Source: Acidobacteriota bacterium (GTDB lineage: Bacteria; Acidobacteriota; Terriglobia; Terriglobales; Acidobacteriaceae). Taken from it: a stretch of 64,000 nucleotides of DNA. The translations under genes and the position numbers were made by a program. The stretch covers positions 434,001 to 498,000 of the forward strand of contig JAFDVP010000007.1 in assembly GCA_018268895.1 (NCBI GenBank). Direction: 5' to 3'. The notes under the pieces are model-generated. The model worked only from the letters and a program-made list of their open reading frames with translations. It had not been told where the DNA came from and searched no databases. The first letter of the stretch is position 1. Every line of letters begins with the position of its first letter. Shown here piece after piece: positions 25,419 to 35,000 of this stretch.

Positions 25419-27641
25419 TCAGTGCTGGCTGAAGAGGCTGCGATTCGGCTTGGGCCCCATGGTGAACTCGAGCGTGCCGCCTTGCATGATGGCCTTGTGC
25501 GTCACGCGCGGCGCGGTGAGTGGCGCTCCGTTTAGTTTTGCGGACTGAATATAGATGTTCTTCGCGCTCGCGTTCTTTGCGATGATGTTGAACTTCTTTC
25601 CTCCGGGAAGGTTGAGTGTTGCTGAAGGGAAGCGCGGCGTGCCGATCCAGTACTCAGGAATGCCTGGCGTGACGGGGTAGAAACCTAGCGTGGAGAAGAT
25701 CCACCAGGCGGACATCTGTCCGGCGTCGTCGTTGCCCGGAAGGCCTGCGGGCGTGTCGTTGTAGACGTCGACGAGTTCGGCGATGTGCTGCTGCGTCTTC
25801 CATGCCGCGCCCGCATCGTCGTAGAGGTAAGCGATGTGGTGGCCGGGCTCGTTGCCGGGGTCGTAGAGGTTGTTGGCGAAGAGTCCGTCGAGCTTCGCGA
25901 TGAAGCTGTCGCGTCCGCCGAGCGCGGCGATCAGTCCGGGCACATTCTGCGGAACGTAGAAGGTGTACTGGTAGGCGCTGGATTCTGTGATGTAGCTGAC
26001 GTGCTTGTCGTCGACGAAGGGAGTGATCCATGAGCCGTCTTCGTGGCGTCCGCGCGCAAGTTTTGTCTCGGGGTCGATGACGTTCTTCCAGTTGCCGGAG
26101 CGTTTGGCGAGCGTGGCAGCGTCGTTCTTGTGGCCGAGCGCTTCTCCGAGTTGTGCGATGATAGCGTCGTCGAAGGCGTACTCGAGCGTGCGCGAGACCT
26201 GTTCGCCGTGATGGAAGGCCTCGGCGACGGGGTCCTCGAGCGGGATGTAGCCGTACTTGATGTACGACTTCAGCGCGCGGCGGCCGAGGCCATCTTTGTA
26301 CTCGTCGTAGGGTGGTGTATCGAAGGCGTTGCGTCGAATCAGCGTCCATGCGCTGGCGAGGTCGAAGTTGCGGAGGCCCTTCATGTAGGCGTCGGTCATG
26401 GCGACACCGGTGTGGTCGCCGATCATCTCCGAGGTGTAGCTGCTCCACGCGGGGAAGATGGGGAGATAGCTGCCCTGCTCGCCCTTGAGGATGAGCGACT
26501 GCATCATCGCCTCGGTGCGCGTTGGCTGAAGGATCGTCATGAGCGGAAGTTGCGCGCGGTAGATGTCCCACATGGAGAAGTCGTCATAGTAGGGGCCGGG
26601 CGTGGTCTTCTTCTCGACCTTTCCGTTCCCGGCGAAGCGCGGGTAGGAGCCGTCGGCGTCGCTCGCAATGCGCGGGAGCATCATGGCGTGATAGAGCGCG
26701 GTGTAGAAGCTGTGGCGCTCGGCTGCGGTTCCGCCGGCGATGGCGATAGCGTCGAGCGCGTTGGCCCATACGCGCGTCGTCTTTGCGCGAAGCGCGGCGA
26801 AGTCCCATGCAGGGATCTCCGCGCGAAGGTTTGCGCGCGCGGCATCGATCGAGGTGAACGAGGTTCCCGCTTTGATGAGGATGGCTCGCGGCGCGTCGAG
26901 CTTGAAGCGCAGATACGCGCCCATGTGCTCGCACTTGCCGTCGCCTTTCAGCTCGGCGTTGGGTGTTACCTTTGCATCGCACCATGTGCCGCTGCTCTCG
27001 ACCTTGTCACGGAACTGGATGACGAAGTAGCCGCTGAAGCCGGTGGGCTTTCCGTTGCCCTGGTAGATGCGGTAGACGGGGTTGAAGCCGGTGATCTCGT
27101 TGTGCGCGAGGTCGACCTTCACCCAGCCGTCTTTCATGCGCGCGTTGGGTTCGACGATGAGGTTCGCCCTGCCTGCCTTCGAGTAGGTGACGCGAAGCAT
27201 CCCGGCGCGAACGCCGCCGGTCATCTCGACGGTCTCGCTGTCGCCGGGAAGACGCACGGAGTAGAAGGCGGGCTGCGCGACTTCATCGGCGTGACTGAAG
27301 GCCGCGGCGCGGCCGTCGGGTTGCGTCTTCAGGTCGCCGAAGGTGGGCATCAGCGTGACGGAGCCGTAGTCCTGCGTGCAGCTTCCGCTCATCCAGTGGC
27401 TGGCGCGAAAGCCGGTGAGCTTTGTGTCGGAATAAAGATAAGGCGCGATGCACTTCTTCTCGGTGGAGTGCGCCTCGGGGATCCAGTTGGTCATGGCGAA
27501 GGGCTCGCCGACGGCGGGAGTCGTCTGGCCCTCGTTGGCGGTGCCGATGTGCGGATCGATGAGCGCGTAGGGAGTCTGGCAATACGCGATGGTCGCGACC
27601 AGGAACGGGAGCATGGCGCAGGTTTGTTTGAAAAAGTTCAT
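25419..27641 (-). CDS. Exported GH92-family glycoside hydrolase
   Basis: This 740-aa protein starts at ATG 27641 with a signal peptide (MNFFKQTCAMLPFLVATIAYCQ); the frame runs on upstream, but through a family-B repeat, so I exclude it. GH92 features include IDPHIGTANEGQTTPAVGEPFAMTNW near residue 30, SGSCTQDYGSVTLMP, FYTALYHAMMLPR, DDFSMWDIYRAQLPLMTI, GDHTGVAMTDAY, and the C-terminal GNDDAGQMSAWWIFSTLGFYPVTPG. The family is calcium-dependent exo-alpha-mannosidases. Expected to act on alpha-mannosides outside the cytoplasm; linkage is not decidable. Confidence 0.9.
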   Translation of the reverse strand: MNFFKQTCAMLPFLVATIAYCQTPYALIDPHIGTANEGQTTPAVGEPFAMTNWIPEAHSTEKKCIAPYLYSDTKLTGFRASHWMSGSCTQDYGSVTLMPTFGDLKTQPDGRAAAFSHADEVAQPAFYSVRLPGDSETVEMTGGVRAGMLRVTYSKAGRANLIVEPNARMKDGWVKVDLAHNEITGFNPVYRIYQGNGKPTGFSGYFVIQFRDKVESSGTWCDAKVTPNAELKGDGKCEHMGAYLRFKLDAPRAILIKAGTSFTSIDAARANLRAEIPAWDFAALRAKTTRVWANALDAIAIAGGTAAERHSFYTALYHAMMLPRIASDADGSYPRFAGNGKVEKKTTPGPYYDDFSMWDIYRAQLPLMTILQPTRTEAMMQSLILKGEQGSYLPIFPAWSSYTSEMIGDHTGVAMTDAYMKGLRNFDLASAWTLIRRNAFDTPPYDEYKDGLGRRALKSYIKYGYIPLEDPVAEAFHHGEQVSRTLEYAFDDAIIAQLGEALGHKNDAATLAKRSGNWKNVIDPETKLARGRHEDGSWITPFVDDKHVSYITESSAYQYTFYVPQNVPGLIAALGGRDSFIAKLDGLFANNLYDPGNEPGHHIAYLYDDAGAAWKTQQHIAELVDVYNDTPAGLPGNDDAGQMSAWWIFSTLGFYPVTPGIPEYWIGTPRFPSATLNLPGGKKFNIIAKNASAKNIYIQSAKLNGAPLTAPRVTHKAIMQGGTLEFTMGPKPNRSLFSQH

Positions 27642-27710
27642 CGAGTGAAATGATAGCCCGGGGCGAGATGGCGGTTCGCTGTTCGGTGAAAGAAGATGCA
27701 GCACCCGGAA

Positions 27711-27770
27711 GGTGGTTCGAGCTTCGCTCGAACGAACCCAGGTCTCAGAATCGAGACCTGGGGCACCCGA
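27711..27770 (+). repeat. Family-B palindromic repeat
   Basis: GGTTCGAGC-ttc-GCTCGAACGAA, then CCCAGGTCTC-agaatc-GAGACCTGGG, then GCACCCG. One of the best-paired copies. Confidence 0.8.
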
Positions 27771-27846
27771 CACGCGGCAGACCTCATCTCCCGACGCGCA
27801 AGCGGGGAAATCGAATGACGCAGGCGGGGGAAAGGAGGGGACCATC

Positions 27847-27904
27847 TCCTAAAGTTTTAGTTGACAAGCTTTCGTGTGAGGGGTAATGTCCTAATGAATT
27901 AGGA
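27847..27904 (+). promoter_or_regulatory. Promoter and twin operators of the BlaI-type regulator operon
   Basis: A consensus-like promoter is present: TTGACA (27861-27866), a 17-base spacer and TAATGT (27884-27889). TCCTAAT-ga-ATTAGGA (27889-27904), a perfect 7+2+7 inverted repeat, covers the start region and RBS. A second, imperfect one, TCCTAAA-gt-TTTAGTT (27847-27862), abuts the -35 box. Their shape fits operators of BlaI/MecI-type repressors, which bind dyads like TACTACA/TGTAGTA; auto-repression by the encoded regulator is inferred. Confidence 0.7.
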
Positions 27905-27914
27905 GATGACCCCT

Positions 27915-28292
27915 ATGGGACGAGGCGAAAAAGAAGCGTTGACGAAGCTGGAGCTGGAGATTATGCAGGTGATCTGGCGGCATGGCGCGAGCAACGTCGG
28001 CGCCGTGCAGGAAGGGCTTGAGCAGCAGCTGGCCTACACCACGGTACAGACGATGCTGAACATTCTGCATCGCAAAGGCAAGCTGAAGCGCAGGCTCAAG
28101 GGGCGTGCTTTCGAGTACAGCGCGGTGGTGAGCGAGGCGAAGGCAACCCACCACGCGTTGCGCGATCTGGTGGACCGCATGTTCGGCGGGTCGAGCGAAG
28201 AGCTGGTGATGAGCCTGGTGAAAAACAAACAGATCAACGCCGAACAGCTTGCGCGTCTGACGCACAGGCTGGAAAAGGGAGAGGAGCAATGA
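27915..28292 (+). CDS. BlaI/MecI/CopY-family transcriptional repressor
   Basis: This 125-aa protein starts at ATG 27915; AGGAG (27901-27905) is nine bases upstream, whereas the ATG at 27906 directly abuts it. It has the family's winged helix: LTKLELEIMQVIWRHGASNVGAVQEGL, then TTVQTMLNILHRKGKLKRRLKGRAFEYSAVV, with the C-terminal dimer/cleavage segment SLVKNKQINAEQLARL. Its stop overlaps the ATG of the M56/TonB gene (ATGA), so they are coupled and probably form a sensor-repressor pair. Confidence 0.9.
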   Translation: MGRGEKEALTKLELEIMQVIWRHGASNVGAVQEGLEQQLAYTTVQTMLNILHRKGKLKRRLKGRAFEYSAVVSEAKATHHALRDLVDRMFGGSSEELVMSLVKNKQINAEQLARLTHRLEKGEEQ

Positions 28293-29641
28293 TGCTGCGA
28301 TTGCTGGAGTACGTGGTGAATTCGCTCTGGATGACTCCGCTTGTGTTTGCGGCGGCATGGCTGACTGCGCGTCTTGCGCGTCGCGCGGGCGCGGAGGTTG
28401 AGCACAGAGTATGGGTCGGCGCGCTTCTGCTGGAAGCTGTTCTTCCGGCGGTCCGTATGCAGCGTGTTGTGGTGTGGCAGGCATTGCAGGGTCTGTTGCG
28501 GTGGCCCTTTGCAGGGCCGGCGAAGACAGGCCGGGGAGATGTCACGGTATCGGTGGGCGCAGGGATCGTCAATGGATCGCTGAAGATGCCCGAGCACTGG
28601 ATGCAGGCGCTTGCCACTATCTACGGAGGTGTGATGCTGTACTTCGCCGCGCGTCTGCTGTGGGGAGTGTGGAGCACCCATCGGATAGAGCGCAGGGCGC
28701 AGGAGATCTCATTCGCCGATCGAGAGCAAAGGGCATGGCAACGCTGCTGCAATCGCTTCGGGTTGGCCGATGCGCGAGTCGCGGTATCGGAAGAGATCGG
28801 CGGGCCGGTCACGGTGGGGCTTGGAAGGCCGGTGCTTCTACTGCCGCCGTCGTTCCTGGAGCGTGTGGACGAGGAGGATCTCAACGCTGTCGAAGCGCAC
28901 GAATGCGCGCATATGCAGCGCCACGACTTCATGAAGAACCTGCTGTACCGCATTGTTTCGTTACCTGTGTCGTACCATCCGGCGCTTTGGATGACGCTGG
29001 CCCGTATCGCCGAGAGCCGCGAGATGATCTGCGATGCGATGGCGGCGAGCGCAGTTGAGGGAAGGCAGAGCTATGCACGTTCACTTTTGCGGTTGGCGGC
29101 GACGATCACAGCAGCGTCGCCGGCCAGAACACTCCACGCCATCGGAATCTTCGATGCCAACACGTTCGAGAGGAGAGTTATGCGACTGACAGGAAGAGGT
29201 ATCGAGATGGGCCGAAGCCTGCGTCTGGCAACGGCTGCGGCGTGCGTGACGCTGGGTGCGGCGACATGCGCTTCTGCACTGGCGCTGCATACGGTGATTG
29301 CAGCGTCGGGATCGCCATCGGCAGATCAGAAGGAGAAGCCGCCGGCTGTAAAGCTCCCTTCCGGAGTGATTGCGGGCAACGTCATCTATCAGAAGCACCC
29401 TATGTATCCGGCAGAAGCCAGGGCGAATCACGATACGGTCGATGGTCCGGTAATTCTTCGCGCGATGATCAACAAGGAAGGGTTGGTCGAAGATCTTAGC
29501 GTCAAACAGAGCCTCAGGGCAGACTATGACCAGAGCGCACTGGATGCTGTCAAGGAATGGCGCTACAAGCCGTTTCTGTTGAACGGCCAGCCAACCGAGG
29601 TCGAGACGACGATTACGGTGAACTTCTATATCGGGAAGTAA
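28289..29641 (+). CDS. M56-family (BlaR1-like) membrane peptidase fused to a TonB C-terminal domain
   Basis: This is a 450-aa protein. The N-terminal half has membrane segments (about residues 5-27, 46-60, 105-125) and the M56 zinc site HECAHMQRHDF (about 204-214, HExxH-like with Cys replacing one position). A further membrane segment near 310-330 is followed by a short spacer and a TonB-type domain (GVIAGNVIYQKHPMYPAEARAN, DGPVILRAMINKEGLVEDL, DAVKEWRYKPFLLNGQP). BlaR1 relatives sense beta-lactams and cleave the repressor. Here a TonB-like periplasmic domain replaces the penicillin sensor, so the signal may be different. The gene is translationally coupled to the repressor. Confidence 0.85.
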   Translation: MMLRLLEYVVNSLWMTPLVFAAAWLTARLARRAGAEVEHRVWVGALLLEAVLPAVRMQRVVVWQALQGLLRWPFAGPAKTGRGDVTVSVGAGIVNGSLKMPEHWMQALATIYGGVMLYFAARLLWGVWSTHRIERRAQEISFADREQRAWQRCCNRFGLADARVAVSEEIGGPVTVGLGRPVLLLPPSFLERVDEEDLNAVEAHECAHMQRHDFMKNLLYRIVSLPVSYHPALWMTLARIAESREMICDAMAASAVEGRQSYARSLLRLAATITAASPARTLHAIGIFDANTFERRVMRLTGRGIEMGRSLRLATAAACVTLGAATCASALALHTVIAASGSPSADQKEKPPAVKLPSGVIAGNVIYQKHPMYPAEARANHDTVDGPVILRAMINKEGLVEDLSVKQSLRADYDQSALDAVKEWRYKPFLLNGQPTEVETTITVNFYIGK

Positions 29642-29698
29642 TCTGTTCTGCGAAAACGAGCAGGGATCGTGAAAGGGGCAAGGGCCGACACCTTTGCC

Positions 29699-30565
29699 TC
29701 ATTTCTTCTCAATTTTTTCACGCTTCTTTGGCGGAGGAAGGTAATTCTCGCGCGAGATTACTTTCTTCCCGGTTGTCTTCTCCAGTTCGAGGCGCGCCCG
29801 CTTTGCAATGCCTCCGCCGGTGCGAGCAGCCTTTGCATTGGCAGGCATCCCCTTGGCAGAGCTGGTCTCCGCTACCTGGCGGGTGGAAAGTTCGGCAAGC
29901 GCTGTAAAGATTAGCTCGGCTTCAGTCATGTGATCGCGAAGATTCTGTGCTTGAAGCTTCTTGAGATTTTTATGGGCCTTGATGGAGATGCCGGACCACT
30001 CCTGGTGAATGAGATTGGTCAGGACAGCAAATTCGTCTCCTGGTTTGACATCGTTGGCAGCCCAATAGTCCGTGAGTTTGTTGCGGGTCTCCTGGCCCGT
30101 CATGCGCTGAGTGATCCATTTTTCGCTGCGGCCCAGCTTGCGCCAGTTTTCGCGAGCGCGCTCAAGCGCCATCGCCGGGTTGGAGATCTCCTGCAAACGC
30201 TCGTGGCCTATCTTGGCCAGCCACTGTTTGAATGGTTCGGCACGCGGCGATGGAATTGACTGAATCAACCGGAGAACTCCGGGAATGTTCCAGCACTGAA
30301 GACGCTGCTTGCCCCCTGCCGTTTCAAAGGGGAGAGCAAGGGGGGGGACAAATTGTCCCCCCCCTTCGAATGCATCTGCCAGCGAAGGATCGCGCCGGCG
30401 CAGCTTCTTGAGATAGTCGGAAGGGTTGGCCGAGTCGGTGAGGGCAGAGACGATATCGGCGAGAACGAACCACCATTCGCCGTCGCGGAAAAGGCGCCGG
30501 ACCTGGCGCTCTTCAAACAGTGCCAAATTGCTCAACAGAGGTCTCCGTAGGTTTTGGAAGCTCAT
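29699..30565 (-). CDS. Bro-N domain protein (DinD/phage antirepressor-like)
   Basis: I start this 288-aa protein at ATG 30565 (MSFQNLRRPLLSNLALFEERQVRRLFRDGEWWFVLADIV); an open frame runs further upstream into cobO. It has the Bro-N pattern VRRLFRDGEWWFVLADIVSALTDS..PSDYLKKLRRRDP, then WNIPGVLRLIQSIPSPRAEPFKQWLAKIGHERLQEI. The C-terminal half matches the DinD-like type (WITQRMTGQETRNKLTDYW, NLRDHMTEAELIFTALAELSTRQVAET). A 29-bp palindrome with G8 and C8 lies inside the coding region. No other phage gene is near. Confidence 0.8.
   Translation of the reverse strand: MSFQNLRRPLLSNLALFEERQVRRLFRDGEWWFVLADIVSALTDSANPSDYLKKLRRRDPSLADAFEGGGQFVPPLALPFETAGGKQRLQCWNIPGVLRLIQSIPSPRAEPFKQWLAKIGHERLQEISNPAMALERARENWRKLGRSEKWITQRMTGQETRNKLTDYWAANDVKPGDEFAVLTNLIHQEWSGISIKAHKNLKKLQAQNLRDHMTEAELIFTALAELSTRQVAETSSAKGMPANAKAARTGGGIAKRARLELEKTTGKKVISRENYLPPPKKREKIEKK
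30338..30366. repeat. G8/C8 palindrome inside the Bro-N gene
   Basis: AA, G8 (30340-30347), ACAA, then centre A, then TTGT, C8 (30357-30364), TT: a 14-bp perfect inverted repeat with a single central base. It encodes an EGGGQFVPPL segment in the Bro-N domain. Confidence 0.8.
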
Positions 30566-30602
30566 TCTAAATGAGCGGTCTTTGAGTTTCAGCGTCGCGT
30601 AA

Positions 30603-31178
30603 TCAGAACTCGATGCCGCGTTGGGCGAGGATGCCCTTCTGGTAGGCGTGTTTGACCTCGCGCATCTCGGTGACGGTGTCGGCGAGTTCGACCAGGGTGG
30701 GGTGGGCGTTGCGGCCGGTGAGGATGACGTGGACCATCTCGGGCCGCTGACGGAGCACCTCAGCGACTTTTTCCGGGTCGAGCATCTTGTAGCCGATGGC
30801 GTAGTTGATCTCGTCGAGCACGACGAGGTCCCAGTCGCCGGAGAGGATCGCCTCGGCGGCGTTGTGCCAGGCCTGCTCGACCATGCGCAGGTCCTCGGGG
30901 TCGGTCTCGGCGCCGCCGACCTTGACGAAGCCGCGGCCCATCTGGCGGATGACGATGTTTTCGCCAACCGGTTGGTTCCCGGCCTGGGCGAGCGCCCGGT
31001 CGAGCGCGGCGATGGCGTCTAGCTCGCCGTAGTGCCACGAGCCCTTGAGGAACTGCAGGATGAGCACGCGCATGCCGTTGCCCGCGGCGCGCAGTGCGGT
31101 GCCGAGCGCGGCCGTGGTCTTGCCCTTGCCGGGGCCGGTGTTGATGACGACGAGTCCGCGACGCGAGGTTTCAGTCAT
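30603..31178 (-). CDS. cobO: Cob(I)yrinic acid a,c-diamide adenosyltransferase
   Basis: This 191-aa protein starts at ATG 31178 (MTETSRRGLVVINTGPGKGKTTAALG); the open frame further upstream belongs to no visible protein and lacks a ribosome site. It shows the P-loop of the CobO/BtuR family (TGPGKGKTTAALG), LQFLKGSWHYGE, ADLRMVEQAWHNA-like helix (EDLRMVEQAWHNAAEA), VLDEINYAIGY and ILTGRNAHPTLVELADTVTEM, all characteristic. It transfers the 5'-deoxyadenosyl group from ATP to the corrinoid cobalt. No other cobalamin gene is near, and no B12 riboswitch was visible. Confidence 0.93.
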   Translation of the reverse strand: MTETSRRGLVVINTGPGKGKTTAALGTALRAAGNGMRVLILQFLKGSWHYGELDAIAALDRALAQAGNQPVGENIVIRQMGRGFVKVGGAETDPEDLRMVEQAWHNAAEAILSGDWDLVVLDEINYAIGYKMLDPEKVAEVLRQRPEMVHVILTGRNAHPTLVELADTVTEMREVKHAYQKGILAQRGIEF

Positions 31179-31321
31179 ATCTATATAGATAGAGGATATC
31201 CGGAGAGAGGCTGTCCGGTTACGGGGAGGCGCTGCTCGATGGGGGAAAGCGGACCGGCTGCGCGAGGTACTGAAGAATGTCCGGAGCTGGTCGGTTCGGG
31301 GCAGGGTTCCAGGAGGCGCTC

Positions 31322-31777
31322 TTAATGGCCGGAGTGGTAGGGGTGTCCGGCGAGGATTGTGAAGGCGCGGTAGACCTGCTCGGCGAGCACGACGCGGGCA
31401 AGCTGGTGGGGCAGGGTGATGCGGCCGAAGGAGAGCAGGAGGTTCGCCCGCGACCTCGCGCTCTCGGACCAGCCGTCGGCCGGACCGATGGCGAAGACCA
31501 GCCGCTGTGTCCCGGAGTCGCGGAGCTTGCCGATGGCCTGGGCGAGCTCCTCGGAGGAGAGCTGCTTGCCGCACGAGTCGAGCAGGACCAGGTAGGCGGG
31601 AGTGCGGGCGGCCTGGCGGTCGAGCCAGGTGAAGAAGGAAGACTCAGAGTCGAAGACCCGGTTCTCACAAGGTGTATAACGCGACGTTCGAGCGGTGTAA
31701 TCGGAGACCAGGGCGCCCGATGCAGAACCCCCACTTGAGCGCTCCGACATGAGAGCAATCTGAGTTACGGTTGTCAC
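31322..31777 (-). CDS. rlmH: 23S rRNA pseudouridine(1915) N3-methyltransferase
   Basis: This 151-aa SPOUT-family protein starts at GTG 31777 or ATG 31750. The C-terminus is diagnostic: VFAIGPADGW, LLLSFGRITLPHQLARVVLAEQVYRAFTILAGHPYHSGH-type ending (final residues PYHSGH). The SAM-binding trefoil knot is in this part. The N-terminal strand is diverged, with YTARTSRYTPCENRVFDSE replacing the usual arrangement; this seems typical of acidobacterial versions by my recollection. It methylates helix 69 of 23S rRNA. Confidence 0.85.
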   Translation of the reverse strand: MTTVTQIALMSERSSGGSASGALVSDYTARTSRYTPCENRVFDSESSFFTWLDRQAARTPAYLVLLDSCGKQLSSEELAQAIGKLRDSGTQRLVFAIGPADGWSESARSRANLLLSFGRITLPHQLARVVLAEQVYRAFTILAGHPYHSGH

Positions 31778-31913
31778 AAGAAAATGTCATCTCCTCCTGT
31801 AATTTCTATAAATTGTCACAGAAATACGATTTTCCATAACAAATTTTGGGAGGGTAGGTACTGAAATACCCATTAATTCTGGAGAAATAGATGATTTTTG
31901 GAAAAATAAAGTT

Positions 31914-31929
31914 TGGCACGATACGTGCT
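31914..31929 (+). promoter_or_regulatory. Sigma-54-like -24/-12 element before TonB receptor 1
   Basis: TGGCACG-ATAC-GTGCT has the exact GG-N10-GC spacing of RpoN promoters and matches the consensus TGGCACG-N4-TTGCW except for one base. It lies in an AT-rich leader about 118 bases before the ATG at 32048. No enhancer-binding-protein site was identified. Confidence 0.5.
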
Positions 31930-32047
31930 ATAGCTATCTAGGTAAATCTCAGCACCTCAATAGTTAGATGGTTTCATCCTGGCTTTTTATGTTGGTACGT
32001 TGGTACTTGGGGTAATGCTTGAAGCCAGTTGAAACGGGAGTGAAAGA

Positions 32048-35000
32048 ATGCGTCTTAGAAGTCTTTATCTTGCTTTGGTTGCCTTATTGGTTACCACAGG
32101 AACTATAACCGCTCAGACAAGTAAGGGAATCTTGACCGGAATCGTCCGTGATACAACTGGCGCGGTGATTCCGAACGCGAGTGTTTCTGTGAAAAACCAG
32201 GACACTGGCGAAAACCGTGCGTCCAAGACGCAGAACGAAGGCGCCTTCCGTATAGAGGCCCTTTCTCCGGGCCGCTATACCATCTCCGTCAGCCAACAGG
32301 GCTTTAATCCCTTCAGTGTATCGAACATTATAGTGAGCGCTTCGGTTGTAACGAGCCACGATGTGGTGATGACGGTTGGTGATACGGGGAGCACAGTAAC
32401 CGTAGAAGCCAATACAGTGGCCCTGAATACGGAGAACGGACAGTTGACGGGCACCATCGATTCGACCGATCTGCGCGCCCTGCCGACCTTTTCGCTCAAC
32501 CCAATCGAGTTGGCGACGACCGTTCCTGGCGTTCAACTGGTCAATCAGAATGGCCTTAGCAACGGTATGAACATCCAGGTCAACGGAGCTCGTCCGAGGG
32601 CCAACAACTTCCTGCTCGACGGACAGGAGATCAACGACGTTGGTATTGGCGGCCAGGCCTTCCAGCCTCAGATCCCCGACATGTACAGCTCGCTTGCCGT
32701 GATTACGAGCGCAGCTTCGGCGGAGTATGGCCGCGCCGGTGGCGCAGTCGTCAACATGATCACCAAGGCCGGCACGAACGAATTTCACGGCACGGTGTTT
32801 GAGCGCTACTCCGGATCGGGTCTCGACGCGCTGGATGGCGTGACGCGGCAACTGAAGCCGCTGGCGCCTGGAACGCCCAATCCAAAGGCTCGCTACGACC
32901 AGCACACCTACGGGTTCACGCTGGGCGGTCCGATCTTCAAGGACAAGCTGTTTGCCTTTGGCGGTCTGCAACTGCAACGGAAGTATGGCAAGGAGACGCC
33001 GAACCGTCTGGAGCTCCCGGATGCCAACGGCTACGCCACCTTGCAAAAGATCGGTGGACCGCAGGTTCAGTTGCTGAACCAGTATTTGAGCAATGGGTCG
33101 TATCTCAAGGACTACGTTGCGTTCAACGACGGTGTTATTACAAATATCAATGTTGGTCCGCAGAACGGCTGCCCGACGACAGGTTGCATCGTGACCACCG
33201 GCCACTTCCAGCGGCAGAACGCCAGCCTGAGCAATCCCGACACCCAGTGGATGTACCGCATCGACTTCAATCCACGGAGTGCGGACAACTTCTACTTCCG
33301 CTATATGCACGACCGCCAGTCCTTCAGCCCCGACTTCCAGAACAATGGTTCGGCGCTGGTTGGTTTCGATACGGAGCAGGGCGGGCCGGTCGAACTGGGC
33401 GCGGGAGGCTGGACCCACGTATTCACGCCGAACCTGTTGAACGAACTCCGCGTATCGGAAGCCCGGCTCGGGTTCCTGTTTGCGCCGACGGCGGATACAC
33501 TCAAGAACCCTCTGTACGCGCTGTCGTCGGTCAATATCGCCAACTTCCCTGCGCTGGGACCGGACCAGAACTTTCCTCAGGGCCGTCATGAAGATCTGTA
33601 CCAGTTGCAGGACACCGTGGGTTGGACCAAGGGACGCCAGTCGTGGCGCATTGGCTTCGATATCGGCCGCATTCTCGAGACGGACATTGTTTCTCAAAAT
33701 GCAAAGGGTACGCTTAGCTTCGTCAAAGGGGGAACCTACATCAGCTCCCTTGGCAACTTCCTGCAGAACCAGCTTGGAGCGTCGGGTACGGCGACCAAGA
33801 CGTTCGGCGCAACTCGCGTCGACCCGCACGGATGGCGCAGCGGTGTCTTCGCGCAGGATGACATCAAGCTGAACGCCGACCTTACCATCAACCTGGGAGT
33901 TCGTTACGACTACCTGACAAACCCGCTGAACTCGCTGCAGTATCCTGGCATCGATCCCAGCAATCCGTATGCGGCGATCAACACCGTGTACAAGGTCAAG
34001 AACGACACCAACAACATTGCTCCTCGCGTTGGCTTTGCCTACTCGCCCCACTTTGGCGGTTACTTCGGCGATGGCAAGACCTCAATCCGCGGCGGCTTTG
34101 GCGTGTTCTACGACAGCACCTTCAGCAACATTCTCGTGAACTCGGCACAGAGCTCACCGAATGCCGTTGGAGGAACTCTCACTTCAACCGCACCGGGCGG
34201 CCTGCCGAATGCTACCTCGTTGATTCCGACGATTACGCCCACGTTGAACCCGAAGTCGTCTGTGACCAGCGTTGTGGACAATATCGTCAACCCGCTGACT
34301 TACCAGTTCAACCTTGGCGTGGAACGCGAGCTCCCGGCGCAGATCCTCACCTCGGTCCGCTACGTCGGCACCCTGGGAAGAAAGCTGTATGCGAACCAGC
34401 AGTACAACTACTTCTCGAACGGTGCGCGTTTGAACACAACGCGTGGAGTCATCAATGCCCGCGGCAACTTTGCCGGCTCCAGCTACAACGGTCTTGAGGT
34501 CTCCGCATCTCACGGCTTCTCGCACGGTCTGCAGATTCGCGGATCGTATACCTATAGCAAGTCGCTGGATGATGGCTCCGAGGTCTTCTCGCTTGCGAAT
34601 TCGCCAACGTCCTATTCGGCGAACCTCGCTCCCGGCGGACGAGGCCAGGACTGGGGACCGTCATCGTACGATCACCGTCATTATCTGACGATCAGCTATG
34701 TCTGGTCGCCGGTAGGCCTCCATGCAAACAACACGTTTGCCAATGCGGCGCTTGGAGCATTGACCCGCCACTGGACGATCTCCGGAACGGAACAGTTCCA
34801 GAGCGGTCCGTATCTCACGTTTGATACAGCAGGTTACGATATCAATGGCGACGGCAGCACGACGAACGACCGTGCTGTCCTCGGCAATAAGTCAAAGCCG
34901 CTGGATACGGGAGCTATTGACGGGCACTTTGTGGGAGGCACCGATGGCGTGTACTACGACATAGCGGCTCTGAATGACCCGAACGGCGACATGAACGTGG

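Noticed and set aside
30603..31400. B12 riboswitch upstream of cobO
   Set aside because: Only a short gap separates cobO from rlmH, and I see no B12-box-like sequence there.
32084..34051. Minus-strand open frame of 655 codons inside TonB receptor 1
   Set aside because: It is the antisense frame of a well-supported receptor, with no domains or ribosome site. The same holds for the 633-codon antisense frame at 39606-41507 and the 536-codon one at 26043-27653.
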